A stretch of 64,000 nt of DNA from NCBI GenBank assembly GCA_947629525.1, contig CANREB010000001.1:1-64000 (forward strand), read 5' to 3'. Of the stretch, positions 1 through 8,757 are shown piece after piece (the stretch's first letter is position 1; every line of letters begins with the position of its first letter). Under the pieces are notes generated by a model, which was not told the DNA's origin, did no database searches, and worked only from the letters and a program-made list of their open reading frames with translations. A program made the translations under genes and the position numbers. Source of the stretch: an uncultured Lachnospiraceae bacterium. GTDB lineage: Bacteria; Bacillota; Clostridia; Lachnospirales; Lachnospiraceae.

Positions 1-5
1 CAGAT

Positions 6-50
6 AAAAAATCGCAACACTTCATGATAGCATGAGTGCTGCGATTTTTT
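6..50. terminator. Bidirectional rho-independent terminator-like hairpin
   Basis: The arms AAAAAATCGCA and TGCGATTTTTT pair around an imperfect inner stem (ACACTTCATG / CATGAGTGCT). The A-run on one side and T-run on the other would let it work in both directions. It probably separates a gene to the left of the window from the decayed region to the right. Confidence 0.8.
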
Positions 51-104
51 CCATCCACGTTCTTATTTGACGCTTACTTTTATACAAACAGTACAAATTA
101 CGGA

Positions 105-441
105 ATAAAGAGGACATTTGTTATATTATTATGCGGATTGATCACGGGAATGGTTATTTACTTTACGTACTATATTACGTCAGAGAAAATCGTATACAAC
201 AGAAAATAAAAATGTATATTCTATGATAACAGATGTATCACCAGTTTTTTTAGACGAATGCGTTGAAATATTTGGAACACCTAATCCTAATGTCGTCCTT
301 CCTGACTATATGCTCGATAAATGTATGGTCGTTAAGTGTGTATATAAGGATGCGGAGGGGAATTATAGTAAAATTAAGACAGGAAATTATTTTATAGGCT
401 ACCAGTATAAAAATGGCTACTATTTGTTCAACGATGGATAA
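105..441 (+). pseudogene. Remnant of a small membrane-anchored protein
   Basis: Two reading frames lie end to end. The first, about 105-206, encodes a hydrophobic anchor (VILLCGLITGMVIYFTYYI) and stops at a TAA in an A-rich run. The second begins at ATG 223 and encodes 72 aa ending at 441, with the look of a small extracytoplasmic domain (KTGNYFIGYQYKNGYYLFNDG). A frameshift in the A-run would join them, so I read this as a broken gene. No ATG precedes the anchor segment and no family is recognised. The 72-aa part could instead be a separate small protein. Confidence 0.3.
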
Positions 442-454
442 TAGTAGAATGTTT

Positions 455-623
455 GTATCAGGTAAATAACTCGCCTGATACGTAATTTCGTTTTGCCAAA
501 CGTGTATCCATATGGAATATCCTCCTCGGTTTAAAAAGTGTAAAAAGTTGTGAACTTTTTCAGCTTTTTCAATTATCTCAACCGAGAGGTGTTTACTCAA
601 GATGCGAGTTATTTACCTGATAC
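455..623. mobile_element. 169-bp mini-element, internal deletion of the 8.1-8.4 kb copy
   Basis: The ends are inverted repeats: GTATCAGGTAAATAACTCGC at 455 and its complement ending at 623. The interior matches nearly base for base the right part of the element at 8091-8411, but about 150 bp of its tnpA-like gene is missing, with the junction just after CCTGATACG near 482. The left end can also fold on itself (GTATCAGG...CCTGATAC). I see no target-site duplication. The right end lies inside the 3' end of the neighbouring 337-aa gene and supplies its last codons. It looks like a non-autonomous MITE-like derivative. Confidence 0.75.
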
Positions 624-1606
624 GCGGCTACAGGGAAAGACTTGATAGTATCTATTAGAAGTGCGATTGCCTCTTCCTCTCGTCCAATCAATTGATAAAA
701 AAGCGGCAGAAATATCTTCATTTCAAGTACATTTTTTCTATAAGAAGAATCACCAAAATACTCTGATATACGAATCATTTCCCTCAAATAATCAGTCATA
801 GTTTTCGTAATGTATAATCGATATCCCAGTTCCTTTTCCAATATATTCTGTATCATCTGAGCATACTCATTATAGTCAGACTCCGCCACCAGCTTCGGAT
901 CCAACTCTATGAGCGGATTAACTGCATGTTCTATATTGGGATAATAGAAAAGTCCTAATTCACATAAATAATCTGCAATCCTCTTCCGCACAAGTACTTT
1001 CTTAATCTTATCCTCACTGCCAATTTCTATAATATCCTTTGCACACATGATCAGGTATGGAAATGCATTTTCTTCTAGCTTATTTATATGTTTTTCAATA
1101 GTTGATTTTGCATAAATCATTGGAAACCAAACACCAATATTTCTCGGATTATCCCGAGCAATTTTTCTAAGGAAATTAGGATCATAGCATTCCCATATAT
1201 AACTTTCAAATTGTTCAAAACTTATTTCCAGAATAATGTTTGGTTTATTTTGAAGTTTATCAAAGTTTTTATTTAGTTCATTAAAAACCTGTAAATCTGT
1301 AACCCGTTTTTGATAGAATGTATTAGCCATCTGAAGAATCATATCACTATCGGGACACTGTCTCAGCTGCTCATAAAACCAGTTCTGATTATCATTCGAA
1401 CAAAATAGACTAACTATTTCACATATGGCAACCAACATATCGTACACACCATAATTATTTAGAGACACTAGAAAATCTCCGAAAAGCTCATCTTTTTCTT
1501 CTATTGACCGGCAAATATCTTCCAGGCTCCACGCAGGGCTATATAGGCTTATATCAAAAGTGCTTCCTAAATTACATATTTTTTCATAGAGGGTAATTTG
1601 TTTCAT
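593..1606 (-). CDS. Unknown 337-aa protein, 3' end altered by the mini-element
   Basis: I do not recognise the family. The protein is soluble, acidic and probably mostly helical, with no signal peptide or membrane segment. The last dozen codons (AAYQVNNSHLE) are read from the inverted end of the mini-element at 455-623, so the native C-terminus was replaced when the element inserted. The next gene upstream is the HD hydrolase, nearly 200 bp away across a stretch with no recognisable gene, so an operon is not obvious. The codon pattern looks like real coding sequence. Function cannot be assigned. Confidence 0.6.
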   Translation of the reverse strand: MKQITLYEKICNLGSTFDISLYSPAWSLEDICRSIEEKDELFGDFLVSLNNYGVYDMLVAICEIVSLFCSNDNQNWFYEQLRQCPDSDMILQMANTFYQKRVTDLQVFNELNKNFDKLQNKPNIILEISFEQFESYIWECYDPNFLRKIARDNPRNIGVWFPMIYAKSTIEKHINKLEENAFPYLIMCAKDIIEIGSEDKIKKVLVRKRIADYLCELGLFYYPNIEHAVNPLIELDPKLVAESDYNEYAQMIQNILEKELGYRLYITKTMTDYLREMIRISEYFGDSSYRKNVLEMKIFLPLFYQLIGREEEAIALLIDTIKSFPVAAYQVNNSHLE

Positions 1607-1797
1607 AATAATATTTCTCTTTCAGTTTAATTTGAACAGTCAGACACTTTCATCATAACCATCTTGATCATCCTTATGAACGATAGCCTTAAACGGATCT
1701 CCCGAAAAGCATCCTGATGCCCTAGAGCATTTACATATTCTATTTTGGCTTACTGATCCAGGAAACAGGTTTTAATAACCTTGTCATTAAAACACAT

Positions 1798-3240
1798 TTA
1801 TGATGTAATTAATGCCTTAATTTCTTGATGCATTCTTTCATAATCATATATTTTCCCTTTTTCCTCCAATACATATATTCTGATAAACTCACTTTTATAA
1901 TTTGCCAATTTACTAACAATCGACAACTTGTCCCCCGCTAAATATGAAATTTTTCCACTGTCCGGGTCATACAGTTTTACTGCTTCACGTAAATCTTCTA
2001 AATCGGCATTTTTTTCTGCTACTCTATAGCTATTATGTATTTTTTCAATTGTAATTGGTACGATTTGATACCCCCACCTATCACTACCTATAATTTGAGT
2101 AATCTTGTCAGGATCCCTTTTCAATTCCCATTTCAAAACTGCAAACTCTTGAGATGGCGAATCTTCATACAAATCTTTTATTTCGAATATTACTTTAGGA
2201 CGTATTCTATCTCTATACATTTCATACAGTCTCTTATACTCTTCATCATCCGTTTTATCATAATACTCTTTTAAAGATACCTCCAAAAAAGCATCATTGA
2301 ACTTTAAAAACTCCTCATCATTCACACTATCGTGTATTTCTTCCAACGAATTGTATAAAAAATTACCACTTTGAACTAATTTGATGTACATACACTTTAC
2401 CATTCCTTCAAAAGCAGTATTTGTTTTATGAAAAATAACCTGTGAATAATGAAAATATCTTGACATCAAAAAATGTTCTACAACATGTTGCCCCTTTTTA
2501 TTACATACTAAGACTTTTTTCCCTAGCAAATCGGAATCTTCAACCATTAATAATCTAACCAAATACTGCAAATCAACTAAACCATATTTTACTCCCGTTT
2601 GATAAGAATCCCTTAACAAATAATCTAATCTATCGGCATCTAAACTCGAATGAAGCAACTGAGTATAAACCATATTTCTCGATCCATATTCTCCTGTAAA
2701 AATCTCCCCAATTTCTTCAGGATCCAACCCATATTTTTCTAAGATACCTTTAATTCCCTGATTATGAATAATAATATATTTTCCTAAATGTTCATGATGT
2801 GCCGATTTTGAATGGAACGATGACATTTCGTACAAATGTTTTTTCTCGTTTTTGTCCACTAGCTGAACAATACTAGTTGCATTTTGGTTATCTTTACAAT
2901 AACTGTAAACACTTTCTCCTAAATGAGAAAGAGGATAATGTCCAATATCATGCAATAATGCAGCTGCACGCATCTTTACGACATCATCCTCTGTAAGCAT
3001 CCCCTGTTTCAACAAATGTTCTGTCATTAATCCCATAATATATAAAACACCTAATGAATGAACATATCTAGAATGTTCTGCGCCCGGAAAAACAAAATTA
3101 ACTCTTGCCAATTGTCTCAATCCACGCAAACGCTGAAAAATTGGTGTATCAATAATTTCTAATTCCATTTGTGTAATAGCAATTCCGCCATAAACAGGAT
3201 CGTTAATATATTTAACAATTTTCAATCGTTCATCTGTCAT
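1798..3240 (-). CDS. HD-domain phosphohydrolase (YwfO/dNTPase-like)
   Basis: This 480-aa protein has an N-terminal HD domain. The motifs HSRYVHSLGV (about residue 56) and HDIGHYPLSH (about residue 97) supply the metal-binding histidines and aspartates typical of HD nucleotide phosphohydrolases of the SAMHD1/dGTPase-like group, and the N-terminus (IFQRLRGLRQLARVNFVFPGA) is typical of that group. The C-terminal half is longer and less conserved. The YwgA-like gene ends 16 bp upstream and is probably cotranscribed. As I recall, Bacillus also carries ywfO and ywgA as neighbours. The exact substrate is not known; a nucleotide role is inferred from the family. Confidence 0.8.
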   Translation of the reverse strand: MTDERLKIVKYINDPVYGGIAITQMELEIIDTPIFQRLRGLRQLARVNFVFPGAEHSRYVHSLGVLYIMGLMTEHLLKQGMLTEDDVVKMRAAALLHDIGHYPLSHLGESVYSYCKDNQNATSIVQLVDKNEKKHLYEMSSFHSKSAHHEHLGKYIIIHNQGIKGILEKYGLDPEEIGEIFTGEYGSRNMVYTQLLHSSLDADRLDYLLRDSYQTGVKYGLVDLQYLVRLLMVEDSDLLGKKVLVCNKKGQHVVEHFLMSRYFHYSQVIFHKTNTAFEGMVKCMYIKLVQSGNFLYNSLEEIHDSVNDEEFLKFNDAFLEVSLKEYYDKTDDEEYKRLYEMYRDRIRPKVIFEIKDLYEDSPSQEFAVLKWELKRDPDKITQIIGSDRWGYQIVPITIEKIHNSYRVAEKNADLEDLREAVKLYDPDSGKISYLAGDKLSIVSKLANYKSEFIRIYVLEEKGKIYDYERMHQEIKALITS

Positions 3241-3255
3241 TTCTTATACCTCCAG

Positions 3256-3741
3256 TTAAATAAAACCTTTTTTTCGGAGTATATTTAAGGCATAAGTACA
3301 CTGTTCTTCATTATATTGTGGTTTTTGCTTTATGAGTACGCCCAAAAGAGCATTATCCCCTTCGCCAATTTTCCAACTTCTCTTATTGTTAAAAATATAT
3401 AAGAGTGAGGCTAATAATTCATACCAGGATGCAAGTACAAAATCTGCTCTTTTATCTTCTGAAAGCGAATTTACTATATCTATATTATTTTTTGCAGATG
3501 AAGATAAGCTATATTCACTAAAATCATTACTTGATAAAACTTCTAAATTATTATAAACATAATTAGTTAAAGAAGGTGAATATGGACCATGCACATACCA
3601 ATTATATGTGTATCCCAAATCTGTTCCTAAAGATTGCAAAAGATATATCTTTTTTTGACAAATAAGTCTATCATCAAAGCTTTCTTTACTAATTGCCATT
3701 TTCTGAAATACAATTCCATTTGCAATATCAATATTATTCAT
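3256..3741 (-). CDS. YwgA-like protein, partner of the HD hydrolase
   Basis: This 161-aa soluble protein carries the motif YVHGPYSPSLTNYVYNNL near residue 50, resembling the GPYS...L signature of YwgA-type and Panacea/SocA-like proteins. It is followed 16 bp later by the HD phosphohydrolase, so the two probably form one transcript. The start ATG at 3741 follows an AAAGGTGA-type ribosome site (complement of TCACCTTT at about 3749). Function is unknown. The fold resemblance suggests a regulatory or adaptor role for the hydrolase, which is inference. Confidence 0.6.
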   Translation of the reverse strand: MNNIDIANGIVFQKMAISKESFDDRLICQKKIYLLQSLGTDLGYTYNWYVHGPYSPSLTNYVYNNLEVLSSNDFSEYSLSSSAKNNIDIVNSLSEDKRADFVLASWYELLASLLYIFNNKRSWKIGEGDNALLGVLIKQKPQYNEEQCTYALNILRKKGFI

Positions 3742-3951
3742 TTATAATCACCTTTCATTTTTTTGTAATGTACTTTTATAGTAACATAATTAGAACCAAG
3801 TCTCAATTATTTTTTCATAGTACCCTTTACTAGTATATGCATATTCACTCGTAGCACATTCAGAATATATGTTCTGTATTTATAATATCAAATTAATCAA
3901 CCCACGTCAACTAAGAACTATTAAATTCTGTACTGTAAATATATTCCTGGA

Positions 3952-4753
3952 AACCATAAACACCTTACAGCCGCTGATTGTCTCTACATAGAGCGGGAAC
4001 TGAATGCCGGATCGTCTTTTAAGGATATCGCACGCTATCTCTGTAAGGATCCCAGCACCATTTCAAAAGAAGTAAGGACTCACAGGCTCTCCGACTATTA
4101 TCCCGGCAGGGGCCTTTTTCTGAATGCTAAAAACTTTTGCATCCACCGCTTCCACTGTAGGAAGGCAAATGTCTGCGGCAAGATCATCTTATGCGGCATC
4201 AAATGTGCATCCTGCCCTCCCTGCAACTGGCATTGCAGCGATTTCGTGAAGGAACTTTGCACACGCCTTACTATGGCACTCTACGTCTGTAATGGCTGTG
4301 ACAAGAGCCATGCCCACTGCACTGTGCCACATAAGTACCACTATGACGGTCGCTTTGCTGACCGTAAATACCGCGAGCAGCTCTCTTTCTCCCGTTCCGG
4401 TGTAAACATGACGAAAAAACAGCTGCGCGATATTGACAAAGTCGTTTCTCCTCAACCGTTGCACCAAAATTTATTACTGCACCCCTATGCGCAACGTCCA
4501 AAAAGGCGGTATAGAAAATGTACATACCAAGCTCCGGAAGATACTCCCAAAGGGAACCGGTTTTGAATATCTGACCCATTGGGATTTAAACCTAATCGTC
4601 AATCACATTAATTCCGTCCCGCGACTGAGTCTCTCTAGGCGCACGCCTTACCAGGCGGCATATGAGAACTTCTGCATGGAAGTCTTATTAGCATTCCAGC
4701 TCAAGCCGATTGCACCCGACAAGGTCAATCTGACGCCTGAGCTGATCAAGTAA
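3952..4753 (+). pseudogene. IS30-family transposase, internally deleted and frameshifted
   Basis: The N-terminal part reads as an IS30-type helix-turn-helix (SFKDIARYLCKDPSTISKEV) followed by a cysteine-rich segment (CGIKCASCPPCNWHC). After the frame around 4440 the sequence jumps to the C-terminal signature (GGIENVHTKLRKILPKG, then WDLNLIVNHINSVPR), ending at TAA 4753. The central DDE core is missing and the frame changes between the parts. GC content is higher than in the flanking genes, which fits an imported element. Confidence 0.8.
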
Positions 4754-4807
4754 TCCGTAAACCTGTCACAAAATCTGCTGTCTGATAAGGCTACACATTT
4801 ATGTATT

Positions 4808-5037
4808 TTATTATCCCATACATTCCTGCGGATCCACCAGTTTGACGGACTTTTTTCCGGCATTCCCGGATCTGTGCTGCTCATTCCCGGAGACAGTACT
4901 GTTCTGACACCATAGTTATTTCTGAACCCATAGACTTACCTCCGTATAGCGGTATCAAAAGTTGAAACAAAATTTTTGACCCTTTCTTCCTCTCATCAGT
5001 CGAGGTAAATACTATCGATATTCTTATTATACAATCA
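4808..5037. repeat. Direct repeat copy A (IS66-like remnant)
   Basis: This stretch, from TTATTATCCCATACATTCC to about CGAGGTAAATACTATCG, is a diverged copy of 7816-8077 in the same orientation. It lacks the central part that in copy B encodes a TnpB-like tail, and it has its own insertion near 4882-4910. The two copies bracket the Panacea/ATPase cassette. Copy A begins about 55 bp after the end of the IS30 remnant. Confidence 0.75.
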
Positions 5038-5051
5038 TCCTTTAATATTTA

Positions 5052-5721
5052 TTACAAAGCCAATTCTGTCTTTAATTCTTCCATTTTTATCCTTGATATT
5101 TCTCCAGACGTATATATTTCTAAAGCACAGCCAATACCTTTTGGAAAGTACATTTCTACCAAAATTTTGAAATCCATACATCCATAAAACCATCCCGTAA
5201 TAATATCTGAATTATCAGTTTCTTCAACCTTAACAATTTTCACTGTCCCAACCTCATACGAAGTATCTGGTGCAAAATTCTCAAAAATTATTCTATATAA
5301 TCCAAAATACCTCAAATAATTCAATACCCTCTTGTTTGGAGCAGATAGTTGTTTATAACAATTAAAATCTTTACTCTGAACATGATTATGATGTTCTGAT
5401 TTTTTGATTTCCGGAGATGAAACAAATGATACATTATTTTCTTTTATTATAAAGCTAAGTCTCCTCACCGCTTTTTGCTGCTCTGATAAAAGATCTTCTG
5501 GGGATATCCATATGTATGTTCTTTCATAATTTGTTTTTTCACAATTACAAAATATTGTTACTTGTTCTCCCTATATTTTTAAGTATTTCTTCATACAGGC
5601 ATAATGAAATTTGTTTTGAATTATTTAAATCAATTATATTGCGAAAAAAATCAATATTATTTATTATTTCCTCTTTACCCTGAAGCATTAGCATATCAGG
5701 ATCAATTAAAATGTATTCCAT
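5052..5721 (-). pseudogene. Partner of the AAA ATPase, frameshifted (about 220 aa if joined)
   Basis: Translation can start at ATG 5721, which overlaps the ATPase stop as TAATG, implying translational coupling. The first frame (MEYILIDPDMLMLQGKEEII...) runs about 50 codons, then near the sequence AAATATAGGGAG (about 5565-5575) the open frame continues one register away. That frame, EQVTIFCNCEKTNYERTYIW..., runs on through the 138-aa segment to the stop at 5052. One-nucleotide loss at the junction would restore a single protein. I do not recognise the family. Position and coupling suggest it is the effector or partner of the ATPase. Programmed frameshifting or a sequencing error are alternatives to a true mutation. 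Confidence 0.6.
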
Positions 5722-7484
5722 TATTGCTTTCTCTTCTCTAATGCTGCATTCATTAAATCATCCAACAGTTTCTGCGTTTCATCACGGAAATCATCAGGAT
5801 ATTGCAAATTGCCATATCCTGACAATTTTCCTTGGCTAATATGAGTTCCTCTTTTATTTTGGAAAAAATTAATCACTATATCATTTTCTCTAATATTTCT
5901 TTTCAATACCAGATACCTTATCCTCAAAACAAAATATTCACTATGTGTCTCTATTATAATTTTTCGTCCTCGTTTTACCAACTCGGCAAAAAAATCAGCT
6001 AGTCTGCTTTGAGAATATGGATGCAAATGCAGCTCTGGTTGTTCAAAAACCAAATATTCTCCTTCTTCTGACAATAAACCTGTTATTAAAACAGGTAATA
6101 CTTGGCTCGTTCCAATACCAACATTCATAATATCTGATTCTTTTCTTTGAGTGTTAGATATAGATACGCTAAAGCCAAATGAATTTTTCTTTTCTACTTT
6201 TATATTGCTTGCAACATTTAGATGAACAGCCCACTCATCTAAAGCTTCGAGAAGGCTCATTTTCTCCACTTCATTATTGGGTAATATATACTCCTTTATT
6301 TTATTCTCCCTCAATAAAACTGAAGCAAAATATGCACCTGTTGTACCTACATACTTTGGAATTGTCTCAAACCCAACATTATATAATCCTTGCGGTTTTT
6401 CCCTAATAGGACCTAAATAAAATATTTTTCTAAATATTTTATTCAATATTATTCTATATGTTCGAAGTGCATCAGAAATAACATCACACTCTAGATTAAC
6501 ACCCTTTTCTTCGCTCCCCAAATTATAAAGTGTATTTATATCCCATTCGTACTCTTTATCCCAATCATTGGCAAAATCTTTTGAACGATTTTCAACAAGC
6601 GCGTTTTCATACTTCGTTAATATTTTTTTCAATTCTTCAATATTCTGGTGCTTATAAATACAACTAAACAACACATTTTCTTTAAAATTTCTAGGAATAT
6701 TACTAAAATTAGCATAATATTTAAATTGACACCTGCTGTATTCTTCTATATCATCAAGTACTCGATTCACTAACTCAATAATATTTGAACCATTATCCCC
6801 ATCGTTTCGTTCGATATCTCTATTTATTCCTCTTCTCATTAGTTCAAAGTATAATTTTTCTACTGTGTCCAAAGAGACAATCGCATTTTTCTCAAGATAA
6901 CTCCTCTTTTTCTCTCCCAATAAGCACTTTACTATTTCATTAATAAAATTATAAAAAAGTACATTAAATTCATTATTGTAATTTATATATAATTTGCATA
7001 ATAATAAATTATTAATTTTTAATGATAACGCTGTATCTACATTATTTATTTGTATTTTATACAAATCTTTATTTGTTTTAACTAATTCTAAATGATCATT
7101 TGCAATATCAAAGACTATTTTATCAAGATATACATCTTTCTCCGCTGATTTACAAAATTTCCACAGCACATCTGTTAGATTATTTGCATTATAATTCTCT
7201 GTATACTCATCAGCCATTACCGAAACGCCAAATGAAAATTGTGCTTTTTTCGGATTATTAATTACATCATCAAAATCACCTAATGTTACATATTTCCCTG
7301 AAAGTAATAAATCAATATCAGGACTATTACACTCTATAGTCTGTTTTAGCGTAAGAAGAGTTTGCAACGCTGTACTTTTTCCACTGCTATTCGCCCCCAT
7401 CAAAACACTTAAGCCGGAAACCGGAATTCTAGTCATTTTGTTATAAGATTTAAAATTTTCCACCATAATGCTATTTAGATGCAT
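5721..7484 (-). CDS. AAA ATPase, OLD/RecF-like (DUF3696-type)
   Basis: This 587-aa SMC/OLD-like ATPase has Walker A GANSSGKST near residue 31 and a Walker B/D-loop segment YLVFEQPELHLHPYSQSRL near residue 476. A switch histidine lies in IIIETHSEYF, and the domain arrangement resembles DUF3696-type ATPases. The long middle is a helical insertion. Such ATPases often serve in two- or three-gene defence or toxin modules, paired with an effector. Here it follows a truncated Panacea-type gene by 33 bp and is coupled to the broken downstream gene through a TAATG overlap. The ATPase itself looks intact. I see no TOPRIM domain, so a classic OLD nuclease is unlikely. Confidence 0.8.
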   Translation of the reverse strand: MHLNSIMVENFKSYNKMTRIPVSGLSVLMGANSSGKSTALQTLLTLKQTIECNSPDIDLLLSGKYVTLGDFDDVINNPKKAQFSFGVSVMADEYTENYNANNLTDVLWKFCKSAEKDVYLDKIVFDIANDHLELVKTNKDLYKIQINNVDTALSLKINNLLLCKLYINYNNEFNVLFYNFINEIVKCLLGEKKRSYLEKNAIVSLDTVEKLYFELMRRGINRDIERNDGDNGSNIIELVNRVLDDIEEYSRCQFKYYANFSNIPRNFKENVLFSCIYKHQNIEELKKILTKYENALVENRSKDFANDWDKEYEWDINTLYNLGSEEKGVNLECDVISDALRTYRIILNKIFRKIFYLGPIREKPQGLYNVGFETIPKYVGTTGAYFASVLLRENKIKEYILPNNEVEKMSLLEALDEWAVHLNVASNIKVEKKNSFGFSVSISNTQRKESDIMNVGIGTSQVLPVLITGLLSEEGEYLVFEQPELHLHPYSQSRLADFFAELVKRGRKIIIETHSEYFVLRIRYLVLKRNIRENDIVINFFQNKRGTHISQGKLSGYGNLQYPDDFRDETQKLLDDLMNAALEKRKQ

Positions 7485-7517
7485 CGCTTACCCCTTCTAA
7501 AAAAACAGTCAACCCTT

Positions 7518-7823
7518 TTAATAAGTTGACTGAAAATATTTTTTAATATCTCTATTTTTAATTGTTTCTCTGTTTAAATATGCACTCTTCCATGGTTCTT
7601 GATTATGTGTGATTTCAACTAATTCAAACGCACTATACGAATAATATTTTTCCCAAATCGCGTCCAAAGTTTCTTTAGAATCAACATCATAAAACCGGCA
7701 AACCCATCCTTCAGATTCCGGGATTTCTGCTTTACCGTATAATTTAAAGTAATTATAAATTTCAATATTTACCGGTCCATACTGCCAAGCTTCAAATTCA
7801 TCCTGAAACAATGGTTTATTATC
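7518..7823 (-). pseudogene. Panacea/SocA-like (DUF4065) protein, 5'-truncated
   Basis: The surviving reading frame contains PLFQDEFEAWQYGPVNIEIY, the conserved core of Panacea (DUF4065) proteins, where the motif normally lies well inside the protein. Upstream the frame runs into repeat copy B at about 7816-7823, so roughly the first third is missing and only a TTG (7811) offers an internal start. Panacea domains are known antitoxins of many toxin families and act with diverse partners. The neighbouring ATPase and its partner are the obvious candidates here. With the N-terminus gone, activity is doubtful. Confidence 0.7.
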
Positions 7824-8077
7824 CCATACATTCCGGCGACTCCACCGGTTTGACGGACTTTTTCGGCGTAATCGTCAGCCCTTCTATCAGCCGCAGGAAC
7901 TGCTGCTTAGTGGCCAAATAAGTTACGCGCCGGGCGGTTCCGGCATTCCCGGATCTGTGCTGCCACCATAGTTATTTCTGAACTCATAGACTTACCTACG
8001 CATAGCGGTATCAAAAGTTGAAACAAAACTTTTGATATTTTCTTCCTCTCAGCAGTCGATGCACATACTACCTATCG
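7816..8077. repeat. Direct repeat copy B with an IS66 TnpB-like tail
   Basis: This is the longer copy of the direct repeat also seen at 4808-5037. On the minus strand, about 7950 down to the stop at 7819, it reads ATKQQFLRLIEGLTITPKKS, resembling the C-terminus of IS66 TnpB (Orf2). The IS66 TnpA-like gene lies just upstream on the same strand, as in an IS66 operon. The rest of tnpB and all of tnpC are absent. Its left edge cuts the Panacea-type gene. Confidence 0.65.
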
Positions 8078-8299
8078 TTTACGCTTATTCGTATCAGGCA
8101 AATAACTCGCCTGATACGATTCAGCTGATTGTTCCAGTGCTTCCTCACGGATGATTCGAAGCCAGTAAAAATAAGAATTACGGCTGAGACCATTCTGTTT
8201 GCAATATTCATCCACTGTCAGGTTCGTATTGTTCCGGTCTTGAATGATGGCTTTCCATTGCTGAATGCTGTAATTTCGTTTTGCCAAACGTGTATCCAT
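8072..8299 (-). CDS. IS66 TnpA-like helix-turn-helix protein
   Basis: This 75-aa protein (MDTRLAKRNYSIQQWKAI..., then LTVDEYCKQNGLSRNSYFYW) matches the pattern of IS66-type TnpA accessory proteins: a basic start, a helix-turn-helix near residues 28-48, and a W/R-rich tail. Its 3' end reads through the inverted repeat at 8091 (SYQASYLPDTN). A good AGGAGGA ribosome site lies just before ATG 8299. With no full tnpB or tnpC nearby it cannot support transposition alone. Confidence 0.7.
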   Translation of the reverse strand: MDTRLAKRNYSIQQWKAIIQDRNNTNLTVDEYCKQNGLSRNSYFYWLRIIREEALEQSAESYQASYLPDTNKRKR

Positions 8300-8411
8300 A
8301 TGGAATATCCTCCTCGGTTTAAAAAGTGTAAAAAGTTGTGAACTTTTTCAGCTTTTTCAATTATCTCAACCGAGAGGTGTTTACTCAAGATGCGAGTTAT
8401 TTACCTGATAC
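8091..8411. mobile_element. 321-bp element with 20-bp inverted ends carrying tnpA
   Basis: The element begins with GTATCAGGCAAATAACTCGC and ends with the complement, GCGAGTTATTTACCTGATAC, at 8411, one mismatch between the ends. It holds only the TnpA-like gene and a leader of about 110 bp that contains a strong inverted repeat around GTTGTGAACTTTTTCAGC and CTCGGTT...AACCGAG. The 169-bp copy at 455-623 is derived from the same family. I see no clear target duplication. It appears to be a mini-IS mobilised in trans. Confidence 0.7.
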
Positions 8412-8549
8412 GAAGAACTGCAGTATCAGCGGACTTCCCGGATAACACTCATGAATGAGCTCCTTACCTGTTATCAATACCTCAAAGAACAGAACATGCT
8501 GTTATTATATGAGGCATATCGTAATGGCGAGGAACTGCCATTTGATTGA
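8412..8549 (+). pseudogene. Unidentified C-terminal gene fragment
   Basis: Immediately after the inverted end at 8411 an open frame reads EELQYQRTSRITLMNELLTC..., ending LPFD at TGA 8549. It looks like the tail of a gene cut by the element. The family is not recognised; a transposase tail is possible. From 8550 to 8757 I see no gene, only GC-richer sequence (GCCCCGCTGATGCGGCTGCGG) of IS-like composition and the hairpin at 8691. Confidence 0.3.
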
Positions 8550-8690
8550 ATTTCTATAGTTTTTCGTAAAGAACTTATCTGATTAACAGATGCTTATCAA
8601 GGCGGCTAACGCCCCGCTGATGCGGCTGCGGCATTGACAAGTATTCACGGATCAGATAGTTGGTAATCAGGCAAAACCAATAGACAAATA

Positions 8691-8715
8691 TCGGCGGTTA
8701 TGAATAGACCGCCGA
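8691..8715 (-). terminator. Possible weak terminator hairpin after the retropepsin-like gene
   Basis: The arms TCGGCGGT and ACCGCCGA form a perfect 8-bp stem with a 9-base loop, 42 bp past the stop of the leftward gene ending at 8758. The T-run on the minus strand lies before the stem rather than after it, so this is not a canonical intrinsic terminator. Confidence 0.35.
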
Positions 8716-8757
8716 AAAAAATCAAAAAAATTTACACACTTTACTTGACAAACCCTT

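Noticed and set aside
455..623. Target-site duplication flanking the mini-element
   Set aside because: The flanking bases (GAATGTTT and GCGGCTAC) do not match, so no duplication can be claimed.
8691..8715. Canonical terminator
   Set aside because: The stem is perfect but the T-run lies on the wrong side for the leftward gene. Kept only as a weak hairpin.
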